A DNA stretch of 64,000 nt from contig JAJYFT010000003.1 of NCBI GenBank assembly GCA_021790815.1, positions 1-64,000 on the forward strand. The letters run 5' to 3'. The position numbers were made by a program, and so were the translations under genes. Below are positions 26,656 to 37,030 of the stretch, in pieces. The stretch's first letter is position 1. Every line of letters begins with the position of its first letter. Origin of the DNA: Actinomycetes bacterium (GTDB lineage: Bacteria; Actinomycetota; Acidimicrobiia; Acidimicrobiales; JABEUL01). The notes beneath the pieces were generated by a model that worked only from the letters and a program-made list of their open reading frames with translations, had not been told where the DNA came from and did no database searches.

Positions 26656-26684
26656 GGTACCGCACGAGAGACTCGTGCGGTACC
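26656..26684. terminator. Strong 13-bp inverted repeat between surface-protein gene and guaB3
   Basis: GGTACCGCACGAG and its exact complement are separated by AGA. The stem is GC-rich and lies 27 bp after the stop of the large secreted-protein gene, so on the minus strand it could end that transcript. It has no immediate T-run (CCCTATTATG follows), so it may instead be an operator for guaB3, or both. The symmetry is seen; the role is inferred. Confidence 0.55.
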
Positions 26685-26710
26685 AATGAAGAGGTAATTA
26701 CTCGTTAAAT

Positions 26711-29700
26711 TTAAACAGCTGTGCCTGATCCCCCAGTTATCGCTTCAGTAACGTAAATATCACATCCACTGCCCAGGGTTCCACTAAACGAAACCGTAAA
26801 TGTCCCATTTGCTGAAGTGCTTCCAGTTGATGATCCAACTGTTACACCACTGCACCCTATAGGTACAATCGAAAGTGGGTCATTTGCAATGCCAACACCA
26901 TTTCCGTTGTCAACAGTAACGTTGGCATTGGATCCTGATATTACAACGGACACCGAATATTTACTTGACGTAGCAACTTCAACTTGAGGCAACGCATATA
27001 CATAAGTAGCATTCGTATATGACTCAGTAAATGTAAGATCACAGAACCCAACTGAACTAGATGGAGTATAGTCAAAAGTGACCTGACCTTTTGCCGAAGT
27101 ATAAGGCATGAAGCTACTAGAAATGCTTCCACAAGACGAGCCAGCAGCTGGAGTTATTGAAATTCCATCCCCTTCAACGCCAGCACTACCATTATTTACC
27201 GTTAAAGTAACTGGCACCATTGCACCTCCAGCAACAACTGCCGAAGCCGATGTTACAGAAAAAGATGGAGTTATTGCACTCGGAGGAGTTGCAACTTGTC
27301 CAAATGACGCCAGCCCACCACTTCCAGATACCGCTTCAATTGTAAGCAAGTTACAGTTACCAATATAGGTTGATGCTTGGTACGGAACTGTGACCATCCC
27401 ATTTGCATTCGTAATAAATGGTGAAACGCCTGCTCCAAAGAACTGTAGACCCGATGGCACTCCACCACAAGCCGGATTTCCGCCAAACGAAGCTGGCAGC
27501 TTTGAAGGATTAATTACTAAGACAGGATCGTTCACAACTGGAATTCCAGAAGGATTTGTTACTCGCACCTCCATATTTACCATACTCGTGTCAGATGCCA
27601 ATACACTCGGGGTAGATCTTACTACTGTAACTGTATTCTTCACAGATGCTGGATACGATGCTTGAGTGACCAAGTTAACATTCAATGCACCAGGAGTTGC
27701 TGGTGAAGTCACGAGGAATGCGCAAAAACCAACATGGATAGGAGTATATGTAGTCACGAACTTTCCGTCACTTGCAGTCGTACCAGATACTGCTCCAAGC
27801 GTTCCACAGCTAGCTGTCGTATAAACACTATTCGTTACGTTTAATGGTGTAATACTCACGGCTGCACCACCAATTGGATTGCCATATCCATCTTCAACGC
27901 TAATTACTACAGGGTCTGCAGGATCATTAGCATTAACATTAGATAAAGGTAGAGATGGAGATGATCCATTAACTGAAATAAGTACTTGGTTTGGTGGCCC
28001 GAGCTGAGTTATGCTCCCAAATCCAATTGCACCACTTAAACTCTCTTCAGCAGTTACTGCGCAGTTGCCCATAACTTTAGAAGATTTATAGGTAAAACTT
28101 GCAACCCCTGAGGAATTTGTTATTGCAGTATATGCAGATAAACTTCCACATCCTGAAGCTACTCCAGACACGAGACTTATTCCTACCGTAGCACCATTTT
28201 CTGGCGATCCGCCATTCATTACAGTCACAGAAACAGCTGTAGTAGAGGATCCATCAGCCACAACTACAGCTGGAGCCACAGAAACAATGCTTAACTGTGT
28301 CGCTGAAGTTGCAGCAACCGTTGTTTCACCGCTCATACTTGTAGCAGACTCATTTGCAGTAATCACGCATAGTCCAGAAGCGGCTGGGGCAGTAAGTGTT
28401 GCGCTAAGTTGACCTTCCTGATTTGTGACTCCTGATGAAACTGACAGGGTCCCACATGTCGAACTCAGTGCAACGGAATCAAGAGTAAGTGGACCTGTAT
28501 CCGTTGTAACAGTTACTAACACTGATGTAGTACTTGTCCCGTCAGCAGGTATTGCAACTGCACCAGCATCAACAGAAACAGTTGCAGGAGGAGGAGTTAA
28601 GGTTAAGTTTGAAGTTCCCATTCCTCCAGTAGTAGCCTCAGTTGCATCGAGTGAACATCCACCTTGGACGATGCTAGCTGTCGCACTGAAAATAGCCTGA
28701 CCACTTGAATTAGTAGTACCCAATCCATTTGAAGAAAGTACCGCACACCCACTTGAAGAATAAATCGAAACTGGATCGTTCGGAACTGGTACTCCGTTTT
28801 TGTCAGTTACAGTAACTGTCGCGGTAGTTGAACTAATCCCATCTGCGGGAAGCGATGCATTTAGCAACTTAATTGAAACACTATAGCTTGAAGTTGCTCC
28901 AGCTATCGTTTGATTTACTACTTCTGCACCACTCATTGAAGGTGAACTCGAATCAGTTCCAGTAATTTGACAAACACCAACACTAGCTCCAGGAGTATAA
29001 TTCACTGTTCCAGATCCTGATATTCCAATAGCTACAGTTTTAGTTGACAAAGTTCCACAAGCTGCTGCAGGAACACCTGTAAGTGCCAAGTTGACGGTAC
29101 CGCTAATTGGCTGCCCATCTTGAGTTAATGAAAGTGAAATTGTAATCTGGGAAGATCCAGAATTCACATTTACATATGCGCTTCCAAATCCAACAACTGG
29201 CGGGTTTAGAGCTTGTGAAATTATAAGCTGACCGCTTCCAGAGGACGCAAAATCTGTTACGGAAATATCACATGTTCCAGCCACAGTTGAAGCGGTATAA
29301 GTGAAAGAAAATTCACCGTTAGACCCTGTCGTTGGAGTTACCCCCGTGCTGAGAATGCCACAAGAACCTAACACACCATTTGTAGTTGAAAAAGAAAGCT
29401 GATCACCTGAAACCGGTGAACCATTTGGCGTAGTTACTAAAACGGTAACTGTCTCATGTGAAGAAGCACTCGGCGTTATTGTCGTATTTCCTATAACACT
29501 TACGTTGTCAGTCCCGATCGAAGCTGCAGTAAAGTATCCGTCTGCGTCAACAACCACTTGAGTACTCCCTAGAGCGTTGTAAACATTAATCGATCCTTTG
29601 CCAAGTTTTGTAACTGACATGTTTGGCACAATTTGAGATGAGCTAAAGTTAAGGTCAGAACTGATGGGAGGGGCAGAACCATCTCCTGGATAAACAGTTA

Positions 29701-30826
29701 AGTAGCCACCAGCAGGCACAGTTGAACCCGCTTCAGTTACGTTAGTTACAACTGCGTCTGGGGGATTGGTAGATGAAGCTAGCGGGATGCTTCCAACACC
29801 TGCAACAGGCACATTTATGTCGCTATTTGGCCCTACGGCTGAACTTGTACGAGTATCGATTAGCCTTTGAGGAGATATAGGCACGAATAGAGAGCCTGAA
29901 GTTCCCGAGCCAGTTGAATCACTGAACCATCCATTCACGTCAACAATTACGTCAGCATTAGAATTAAATGATTCAAAATCAACTTTCCCATCGCTTCCCA
30001 CTGAGACCATAACTCTATTTGCTATCGTTTGCCCTTCTGACCAGTTTAGATTTGATACAACAGGTGCCGAAGTCCCATCTGGCCAAATAGTTAAGTACCC
30101 ACCATTTGCATTTGTATTCGTTGCAGTTACGTTCATTACAACCGCAGACACTCCACTCGACGGGATTCCACCCACTCCATCTATTTGAATACTCTGCATT
30201 TTACTTGCTACTAGAGTACTCCCAGCATATTTACTTGTTGAACCAGTTCTAGTGTCAACTATTCTTGATGGACTAAGAGGGTAAAAATGACCAGATGCCC
30301 CAACAGAAGCTGCAGGAGTTTCATAGTAGCCCTCAAGATCTACGATTAAATTAGCCTGTCCAGCTGACTCATTGGCGATTGAAATGCTTGCACCGCTTCC
30401 AATTTCTACGGTTACAAGATTTGGCACAGTCTGGCCAGCACTAAAGTTCAAATTCGATGTTGTCGGAACCGAATTTCCAGTTGCGGGCGTGGGGAACACA
30501 GTTAAGTACCCAGCGGCCGATGGACTAACTACAGTTACGTTAACGACCACTGCATCAGCTGTCGAAGGTACATCAGCAGATGGCAAAACAAGATTTGTCA
30601 CCGAACCAGCAAGCATCGGCGACCCTGAACAAGGAGTAGCGGTTCCTACACGAGTATCACAGATTCTAACTGGAGAGATAGCAACGTATTTGCCGCCAGG
30701 TAGTGTTATTGAGCCTGCAAGAGCCTCCTTGGGTTGCAATCCGAGAAACGATATAAAATACCCAACCATTGTTATAGCTACAACTCCGATAACAAACGCG
30801 GACTTAATTCGTCGCAACTTATTCAT
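26711..30826 (-). CDS. Large secreted repeat protein with 'DTR' modules and Ig-like domains
   Basis: 1371 residues. A signal-like N-terminus has basic MNKLRRIK and a hydrophobic core to about residue 31 (ending ALAG). Next come three modules of about 130 residues, each starting P.R..DTR and containing GYLTV.P, SNLN..(S/E)GQ and a final GYF/GYY/GWF; these recur in actinobacterial exported proteins. Residues about 440-1371 are nine Ig-like repeats of the bacterial Big_1/invasin type, each near 100 residues. Every repeat has one cysteine near its middle (CG.L) and another near its end (G.C), suggesting a disulfide in each. There is no LPXTG motif and no C-terminal membrane segment, so attachment to the cell is unexplained. 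The start has AGGAGG. Adhesin or surface-layer function is inferred. Confidence 0.85.
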   Translation of the reverse strand: MNKLRRIKSAFVIGVVAITMVGYFISFLGLQPKEALAGSITLPGGKYVAISPVRICDTRVGTATPCSGSPMLAGSVTNLVLPSADVPSTADAVVVNVTVVSPSAAGYLTVFPTPATGNSVPTTSNLNFSAGQTVPNLVTVEIGSGASISIANESAGQANLIVDLEGYYETPAASVGASGHFYPLSPSRIVDTRTGSTSKYAGSTLVASKMQSIQIDGVGGIPSSGVSAVVMNVTATNTNANGGYLTIWPDGTSAPVVSNLNWSEGQTIANRVMVSVGSDGKVDFESFNSNADVIVDVNGWFSDSTGSGTSGSLFVPISPQRLIDTRTSSAVGPNSDINVPVAGVGSIPLASSTNPPDAVVTNVTEAGSTVPAGGYLTVYPGDGSAPPISSDLNFSSSQIVPNMSVTKLGKGSINVYNALGSTQVVVDADGYFTAASIGTDNVSVIGNTTITPSASSHETVTVLVTTPNGSPVSGDQLSFSTTNGVLGSCGILSTGVTPTTGSNGEFSFTYTASTVAGTCDISVTDFASSGSGQLIISQALNPPVVGFGSAYVNVNSGSSQITISLSLTQDGQPISGTVNLALTGVPAAACGTLSTKTVAIGISGSGTVNYTPGASVGVCQITGTDSSSPSMSGAEVVNQTIAGATSSYSVSIKLLNASLPADGISSTTATVTVTDKNGVPVPNDPVSIYSSSGCAVLSSNGLGTTNSSGQAIFSATASIVQGGCSLDATEATTGGMGTSNLTLTPPPATVSVDAGAVAIPADGTSTTSVLVTVTTDTGPLTLDSVALSSTCGTLSVSSGVTNQEGQLSATLTAPAASGLCVITANESATSMSGETTVAATSATQLSIVSVAPAVVVADGSSTTAVSVTVMNGGSPENGATVGISLVSGVASGCGSLSAYTAITNSSGVASFTYKSSKVMGNCAVTAEESLSGAIGFGSITQLGPPNQVLISVNGSSPSLPLSNVNANDPADPVVISVEDGYGNPIGGAAVSITPLNVTNSVYTTASCGTLGAVSGTTASDGKFVTTYTPIHVGFCAFLVTSPATPGALNVNLVTQASYPASVKNTVTVVRSTPSVLASDTSMVNMEVRVTNPSGIPVVNDPVLVINPSKLPASFGGNPACGGVPSGLQFFGAGVSPFITNANGMVTVPYQASTYIGNCNLLTIEAVSGSGGLASFGQVATPPSAITPSFSVTSASAVVAGGAMVPVTLTVNNGSAGVEGDGISITPAAGSSCGSISSSFMPYTSAKGQVTFDYTPSSSVGFCDLTFTESYTNATYVYALPQVEVATSSKYSVSVVISGSNANVTVDNGNGVGIANDPLSIVPIGCSGVTVGSSTGSTSANGTFTVSFSGTLGSGCDIYVTEAITGGSGTAV

Positions 30827-30834
30827 TCATCCTC

Positions 30835-30903
30835 CTAATCGAAAAGACCAAACATATAAAATTAAAATATTATAAATTGATATGACCCTTACAAATTAAA
30901 AGG
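30835..30903 (-). promoter_or_regulatory. Promoter region of the secreted repeat protein
   Basis: A perfect TATAAT (minus strand, 30874-30869) lies about 43 bp before the start codon, but no good -35 sits 16-18 bp upstream of it. AGGAGG follows four bases before the ATG. The promoter call rests on the -10 alone. Confidence 0.4.
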
Positions 30904-31626
30904 TTAGTCAATAAATAAGAAACTTGCAAGTGCTTTTAACAAATTGAGCGTAATTTTTGCTGTCGCGCCCCATATGACCTCCTCTTTTGCGCTGAAAAAA
31001 TGTATCGGTACTTTATTTTGTGACCAATACTCAACGTGGTAATTCGCTGGATCGTAGAGATCTGTTATCGGGACTGAAAATACCCGGGAGACTTCATCAG
31101 GATTTGGACTGGTTGCAGGTACTTTTTCCATGGTTGAAAGTATCGGAACGATTGAAGCCTCTCCTGAAACTGTCGAAATAGCATCAAGCGATCCGATAAC
31201 TTTGACCTCATTAATATTTAGTCCAACCTCTTCATTTGCTTCTCGCAGTGCAGTCTCAATAGGGGATTCATTAATATCTTTTCTTCCTCCACAAAATGAT
31301 ACCTGGCCAGAATGTGACCTCAAATTTAGGTTTCGCCGAGTATAGAGAATTTCTGGTCCTGCTTCTGAGTTAAAAACCAGGACCAAAACCGCTGCATCTA
31401 TTTCTTTCATCGGGTGAGAGATTGGGGATGGCCAAGCAGGTCTCACTTCTATAGAGCCGTTTTGTTTTAAAGTTTCAAAAGATAGCCAGTCCACAAATGA
31501 GTTCCAATTAACATTCTTTCGAACTATCTCAGCATTAGCCGATTCTAGCCATAAAAGAGAATCAGCCGGCAAGGATTCAATTGAACCTACCGGCTGATCT
31601 AAACTTCCGTCCTTACGGAATATCAC
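30904..31626 (-). CDS. Nudix hydrolase, CoA-pyrophosphatase type (NudL-like)
   Basis: The Nudix box is intact: GGRKDINESPIETALREANEEVGL, read across about residues 108-131, giving G-x5-E-x7-REUxEExGU. The preceding motif, LYTRRNLNLRSHSGQVSFCGG, is the CoA-diphosphatase signature (broken here for length: LRSHSGQVSF is its core). It should cleave CoA or acyl-CoA to phosphopantetheine and 3',5'-ADP. The length of 240 residues is usual. The start GTG directly follows the groEL stop TAG, so expression may ride on groESL read-through. Confidence 0.85.
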   Translation of the reverse strand: MIFRKDGSLDQPVGSIESLPADSLLWLESANAEIVRKNVNWNSFVDWLSFETLKQNGSIEVRPAWPSPISHPMKEIDAAVLVLVFNSEAGPEILYTRRNLNLRSHSGQVSFCGGRKDINESPIETALREANEEVGLNINEVKVIGSLDAISTVSGEASIVPILSTMEKVPATSPNPDEVSRVFSVPITDLYDPANYHVEYWSQNKVPIHFFSAKEEVIWGATAKITLNLLKALASFLFID

Positions 31627-33554
<1,928 letters not shown>

Positions 33555-33578
33555 TTTTTGTCCTCCTTTTCCCAAGAA

Positions 33579-33605
33579 TTAGCACTCTTACTCCTAGAGT
33601 GCTAA
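33579..33605. promoter_or_regulatory. CIRCE operator (HrcA-binding)
   Basis: TTAGCACTC-N9-GAGTGCTAA is a perfect match to the CIRCE consensus, with nothing altered in either arm. It lies just downstream of the groES -10 region and 25 bp before the start codon. It is known to bind HrcA and repress groESL except during heat shock. hrcA is not in the window. Confidence 0.95.
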
Positions 33606-33633
33606 TCGTAGTAGAGATTTTGCCCCTTTGCAA
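33605..33633 (-). promoter_or_regulatory. groESL sigma-70 promoter
   Basis: On the minus strand TTGCAA (33633-33628), a 17-bp spacer and TACGAT (33610-33605) form a plausible promoter. The last base of the -10 overlaps the outer base of the CIRCE arm, a geometry that would let HrcA block RNA polymerase. Confidence 0.7.
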
Positions 33634-33682
33634 CAAAAATTTAAAAAAAAAATTATATTTTGTATTTATCGAGGTAGATAGC

Positions 33683-34699
33683 TTACTGAAACCGCATTTT
33701 TAAGGATGAATTTGCCCCAACGTAAAGATCGGACAAATCCCCATTTAGGTACTTGAACATCCCTGCAGCCCCAATCATCGCTGCATTATCTGTACAGTTT
33801 TCTTTCGGTGGCAGCTTCACAGGAATGCCTTTTCTGGCTCCTAACTCAAGCGCTCTGTTACGTAAGAGTGAGTTGGCTGCCACTCCGCCGCCTAAAATTA
33901 TAGATTTTGCTCCAACTTCATCGCTTCCAACATCTAAACGTTCAATTAATGAATCAACAACCGTTTTTCTAAAAGACGCGGCAACGTCTTCAACCTTCGC
34001 CGACCTATTTTTTTCAAGGTATCTAATCACTGAAGTCTTTATCCCGCTAAATGAAAAATTCATTGTCCCAGAGACTAATGTTTTTGGAAACTTAACGCTA
34101 TTTTCGTCTCCGGACAAAGATGCCCTGTCAATTTCAGGTCCTCCTGGATAACCAAGTCCTAAACCCCGCGCAACTTTGTCAAACGCTTCGCCACACGCAT
34201 CATCGACGGTCTCTCCAATTAGCCTGTACTTACCGGGACTTTTCATTTCAAGCAACAACGTGTGTCCACCTGAGACTAACAGAACAATGGCAGGAAGCTC
34301 AATTGAATTTTCGGACTCTAAAAAAGGCGCAAACAGGTGACCTTCTAAATGGTTTACCCCAACAAATGGAATATCTAAACAAAATGCAAGGGCTTTTGCA
34401 GCGCTCACTCCAACAAGGAGTGCGCCAATTAATCCCGGTCCAATTGTCGCTGCAACGACATCAATGTCCTTGAGCGCTACATCACCTTTTTTAAGAGCTA
34501 ACTCTGTCACCGTTCCAATTCTTTCAAGGTGAGCTCGACTTGCGACTTCTGGAACGACTCCACCAAAAGATGAGTGTAAGTCTATCTGACTTGAGACAAT
34601 GGATGATTTAAGTAATACGCTGTCAAAAGTTCCACTGCTTTCAACAACTGCGCAAGCAGTTTCATCACATGACGTTTCAATTGCTAAAAGTCTAATCAT
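33683..34699 (-). CDS. tsaD: tRNA t6A synthesis protein TsaD
   Basis: The catalytic subunit that transfers threonylcarbamoyl to A37 of ANN-decoding tRNAs. The N-terminus RLLAIETSCDETACAV and the metal-binding pair H117/H121 (NHLEGH) are typical of the Kae1/Qri7/TsaD family. GGVVPEVASRAH and the GGG-containing phosphate loop (IILGGGVAAN) also match. Length 338 residues. It is preceded by rimI, tsaB and tsaE in a near-overlapping run, so four of the genes are in one operon. tsaC is not in the window. Downstream is groES with its own promoter. Confidence 0.97.
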   Translation of the reverse strand: MIRLLAIETSCDETACAVVESSGTFDSVLLKSSIVSSQIDLHSSFGGVVPEVASRAHLERIGTVTELALKKGDVALKDIDVVAATIGPGLIGALLVGVSAAKALAFCLDIPFVGVNHLEGHLFAPFLESENSIELPAIVLLVSGGHTLLLEMKSPGKYRLIGETVDDACGEAFDKVARGLGLGYPGGPEIDRASLSGDENSVKFPKTLVSGTMNFSFSGIKTSVIRYLEKNRSAKVEDVAASFRKTVVDSLIERLDVGSDEVGAKSIILGGGVAANSLLRNRALELGARKGIPVKLPPKENCTDNAAMIGAAGMFKYLNGDLSDLYVGANSSLKMRFQ

Positions 34700-34700
34700 A

Positions 34701-35231
34701 CTAGTTTGCTTCTTCCAATAAATTAATCAGAGTTTTCATAGAAGCTTCGCTGCTAAGGTCATGAATCCACATAATCAATGCGTCCTCATTCTCCTTGACA
34801 TAATAATTAGGCCGAATACCGACTGGCACAAAACCAACTTTCTCATAAAGATGTTTTGCGGCATCATTGGAAACTCTAACTTCTAATGTTGCAGATTCAA
34901 TGCCGATTTTGGATGAATAAGCAAGTAATAGTACTGTAATAGATAATCCAATGCCCATTCTTTTAAACTCGCTCTTTGTTGCAAGATTTAGAATATGAGC
35001 TTCTCCCGCAAAAAACCCAACACCACCGTAGCCAACCACTTCACCTTTTAACTCAGCAACCAGATACAGCCGATCAAGTTTTAGTTCGCTTCTTAAAAGT
35101 CTTTCGCTCCATGGGTCGTTAAACTCTACTTTCTCTATTTTGTGGATTTCCGGAATGTGACTCTCTTGCATCTTTACGATTGAGATTTCACCTAACTTGT
35201 AGTAAGCAGCGTTCGAGTCAGCCAAAAACAT
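34701..35231 (-). CDS. rimI: Ribosomal-protein-alanine N-acetyltransferase RimI
   Basis: A GNAT acetyltransferase expected to acetylate the N-terminal alanine of S18. The acetyl-CoA loop EFKRMGIG is present near residues 89-96, and the C-terminal segment LYEKVGFVPVGIRPNYY is the RimI form. Its ATG overlaps the tsaB stop (TAATG). The start gives 176 residues with about 20 residues before the conserved core (from MQESHIPEIHKIEK), so a later start is possible. RimI is often encoded with tsaB and tsaD. Confidence 0.9.
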   Translation of the reverse strand: MFLADSNAAYYKLGEISIVKMQESHIPEIHKIEKVEFNDPWSERLLRSELKLDRLYLVAELKGEVVGYGGVGFFAGEAHILNLATKSEFKRMGIGLSITVLLLAYSSKIGIESATLEVRVSNDAAKHLYEKVGFVPVGIRPNYYVKENEDALIMWIHDLSSEASMKTLINLLEEAN

Positions 35232-35920
35232 TACCCATTCCCATCGATTTTCATTTTGCTCTTCGTTGCGTCGGGCTCCCTAAGATAAAGTGGTCTGACT
35301 TCGCCAACTTTAAATTCGTTTTTCGTCACTGCTAGTAAACCTAGGCGATCTGCTAATGGAAACTTGGAACAACTAGTACATATTTCGTAATCAATATTAG
35401 ATCCAAGTATTTGAATAACTTCGTCCGTCAAATTCCCTACCATAACATATTTTTCAAGGTGGTCAAGCTCACTAAGCAAATTAAGTGGGTTTACCACATT
35501 AACTGTAATATTTTCCAAAAGACCGTCTTTGCCAAGCCTATAAATTCCGTAAAAGATCTCTTGGCGTCTAGCATCTAGAATCGACATAACAAGACGGTCT
35601 GTCGGATCAGAAACCGAACTTGCAAGGACTTCGGTGCTAGTAATACCAGCGATTGGAATCGATAGAGTCTTCGCAATTGTGTTTGCAGTAACTATTCCAA
35701 CTCTTAAACCCGTAAACAAACCTGGCCCAATGTCCACACAAACCGCATCCAAATCATCTTTGGTAACCTTAGTTAGCTTCAAAATCGAGTCGATTAGTGG
35801 AATTATAGTTTCCACATGGAGTTGAGAAAGGTTAATTACTGAAAACCCAACAACCTCGGCATCTACAATGAGCGCTGCTGACACTGAGGATGAACTCGTT
35901 TCTATACTTAGAACTTTCAC
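35231..35920 (-). CDS. tsaB: tRNA t6A synthesis protein TsaB
   Basis: A non-catalytic ASKHA-fold partner of TsaD. The N-terminal KVLSIETSSSSVSAAL and VDIGPGLFTGLRVGI are the TsaB hallmarks. At 229 residues, the length is usual. The metal-binding histidines of TsaD are absent, as expected. Start and stop overlap its neighbours by one base each. Its C-terminus (RPLYLREPDATKSK) is intact. Confidence 0.95.
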   Translation of the reverse strand: MKVLSIETSSSSVSAALIVDAEVVGFSVINLSQLHVETIIPLIDSILKLTKVTKDDLDAVCVDIGPGLFTGLRVGIVTANTIAKTLSIPIAGITSTEVLASSVSDPTDRLVMSILDARRQEIFYGIYRLGKDGLLENITVNVVNPLNLLSELDHLEKYVMVGNLTDEVIQILGSNIDYEICTSCSKFPLADRLGLLAVTKNEFKVGEVRPLYLREPDATKSKMKIDGNG

Positions 35921-36432
35921 TATTTTGATTCTCTTTCAACTTCCACTCTAAATGCTTCAATAATCTCTGTGCTCCTTACGTATTCAGTAGTAGAGATCTT
36001 AATAATCCTAGAATCTTCATCGCTTAGTTTAGAAGTAATTTCTATATGAAACGTCAGACGAGGTAATTCATTTAAAAACCTCTCACCCCATTCAACTGCT
36101 AAGACTGAGTCGCATGAAACTTCATCTAGACCTAAACCTTCTACCTCATTTGCGTTGTTTAATCTATACATATCAACATGGACAAGCGCGATTGAACCTT
36201 CATACTTAGTTGCTAGCACAAACGTTGGACTTGTTATATTGTCTTGAATATTAAGTCCTTTCCCAATTCCCTTTATAAAGACTGTCTTTCCGGCACCTAA
36301 ATTGCCGGTAACACAAATTACATCACCGCGTTTTAATATCTTGGAAAACTTTTCACCAAACTCGAAGGTGTCTTGGCGGTTCAAAGACAACAGTTCAGTA
36401 GCATATACGGCAGTCTTTCTTACTTCATCCAT
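35920..36432 (-). CDS. tsaE: tRNA t6A synthesis ATPase TsaE
   Basis: A small P-loop ATPase that drives the t6A complex. Walker A GNLGAGKT is at residues 43-50, and SPTFVLATKYEG and VHVDMYRL follow. AVEWGERF is the motif near the C-terminal third. Length 170 residues. It is the first of the tsaE-tsaB-rimI-tsaD set, and its last bases overlap tsaB. Confidence 0.96.
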   Translation of the reverse strand: MDEVRKTAVYATELLSLNRQDTFEFGEKFSKILKRGDVICVTGNLGAGKTVFIKGIGKGLNIQDNITSPTFVLATKYEGSIALVHVDMYRLNNANEVEGLGLDEVSCDSVLAVEWGERFLNELPRLTFHIEITSKLSDEDSRIIKISTTEYVRSTEIIEAFRVEVERESK

Positions 36433-36444
36433 GTAACCACCGAT

Positions 36445-37020
36445 TCAGACAGAATTCATAATTTTTTTAGCTCTGATAAAATCAGATCTCATCTGGGCTA
36501 TTAACATTCCACCTGTTCTAAGTGCCGCTGCAGGATGAAATGTTGGAACTACTTTAAAACCGTTAAACTCGTAAGTTTTCTGGCGCACTTTAACTATTCC
36601 ATCCTTCACATTGAGAACAGCTTTTGTAGCTGTATTTCCTAACGTGACGATAACTCTGGGTTGAACTAAATCTAACTGCGAACTAAGAAAGTGATTGCAA
36701 CTTAAAACTTCATCTTTTAACGGATTTCTATTTTCTGGAGGACGACATTTAACTACATTTGCAATGTAACATTCTTCTCTTTTAACTTTTAACTCTTCTT
36801 CAATCAGGAGAGTAAGGAGCTTACCCGACCTTCCTACAAAAGGTTCTCCTCGCAGGTCTTCTTCTTGCCCAGGTCCTTCACCAATAAAGAAAATCTTGGC
36901 CGTAGAACTCCCGCTGCCAAATACAACATTTGTTCTGCTCGAATATAATCGGCATGCGACGCAACTTAAAGCGTCTGCCTTTAGAAGTTCTAGTTTTTGT
37001 AACTTTATATCCTGTTTCAT
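36445..37020 (-). CDS. Family 4 uracil-DNA glycosylase
   Basis: Excises uracil from DNA. Four cysteines (C20, C23, C92, C108) are placed as in the iron-sulfur cluster of family 4 enzymes. GEGPGQEED contains the catalytic Glu of the family, PFVGRSGKLL is the next motif and VPTFHPAAALR provides the C-terminal His-Pro. Length 191 residues. It lies between alr and tsaE on the same strand in a continuous run. Family 5 enzymes lack the GEGPGQEED form. Confidence 0.95.
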   Translation of the reverse strand: MKQDIKLQKLELLKADALSCVACRLYSSRTNVVFGSGSSTAKIFFIGEGPGQEEDLRGEPFVGRSGKLLTLLIEEELKVKREECYIANVVKCRPPENRNPLKDEVLSCNHFLSSQLDLVQPRVIVTLGNTATKAVLNVKDGIVKVRQKTYEFNGFKVVPTFHPAAALRTGGMLIAQMRSDFIRAKKIMNSV

Positions 37021-37030
37021 TGAAAACTTT

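Noticed and set aside
28425-30875. Plus-strand ORFs opposite the secreted repeat protein
   Set aside because: The valine/threonine-rich composition is the antisense of a Ser/Thr/Val-rich gene; the minus-strand frame has the signal peptide and repeats.
33640-33660. Terminator after tsaD
   Set aside because: There is a long T-run on the minus strand but no stem before it.
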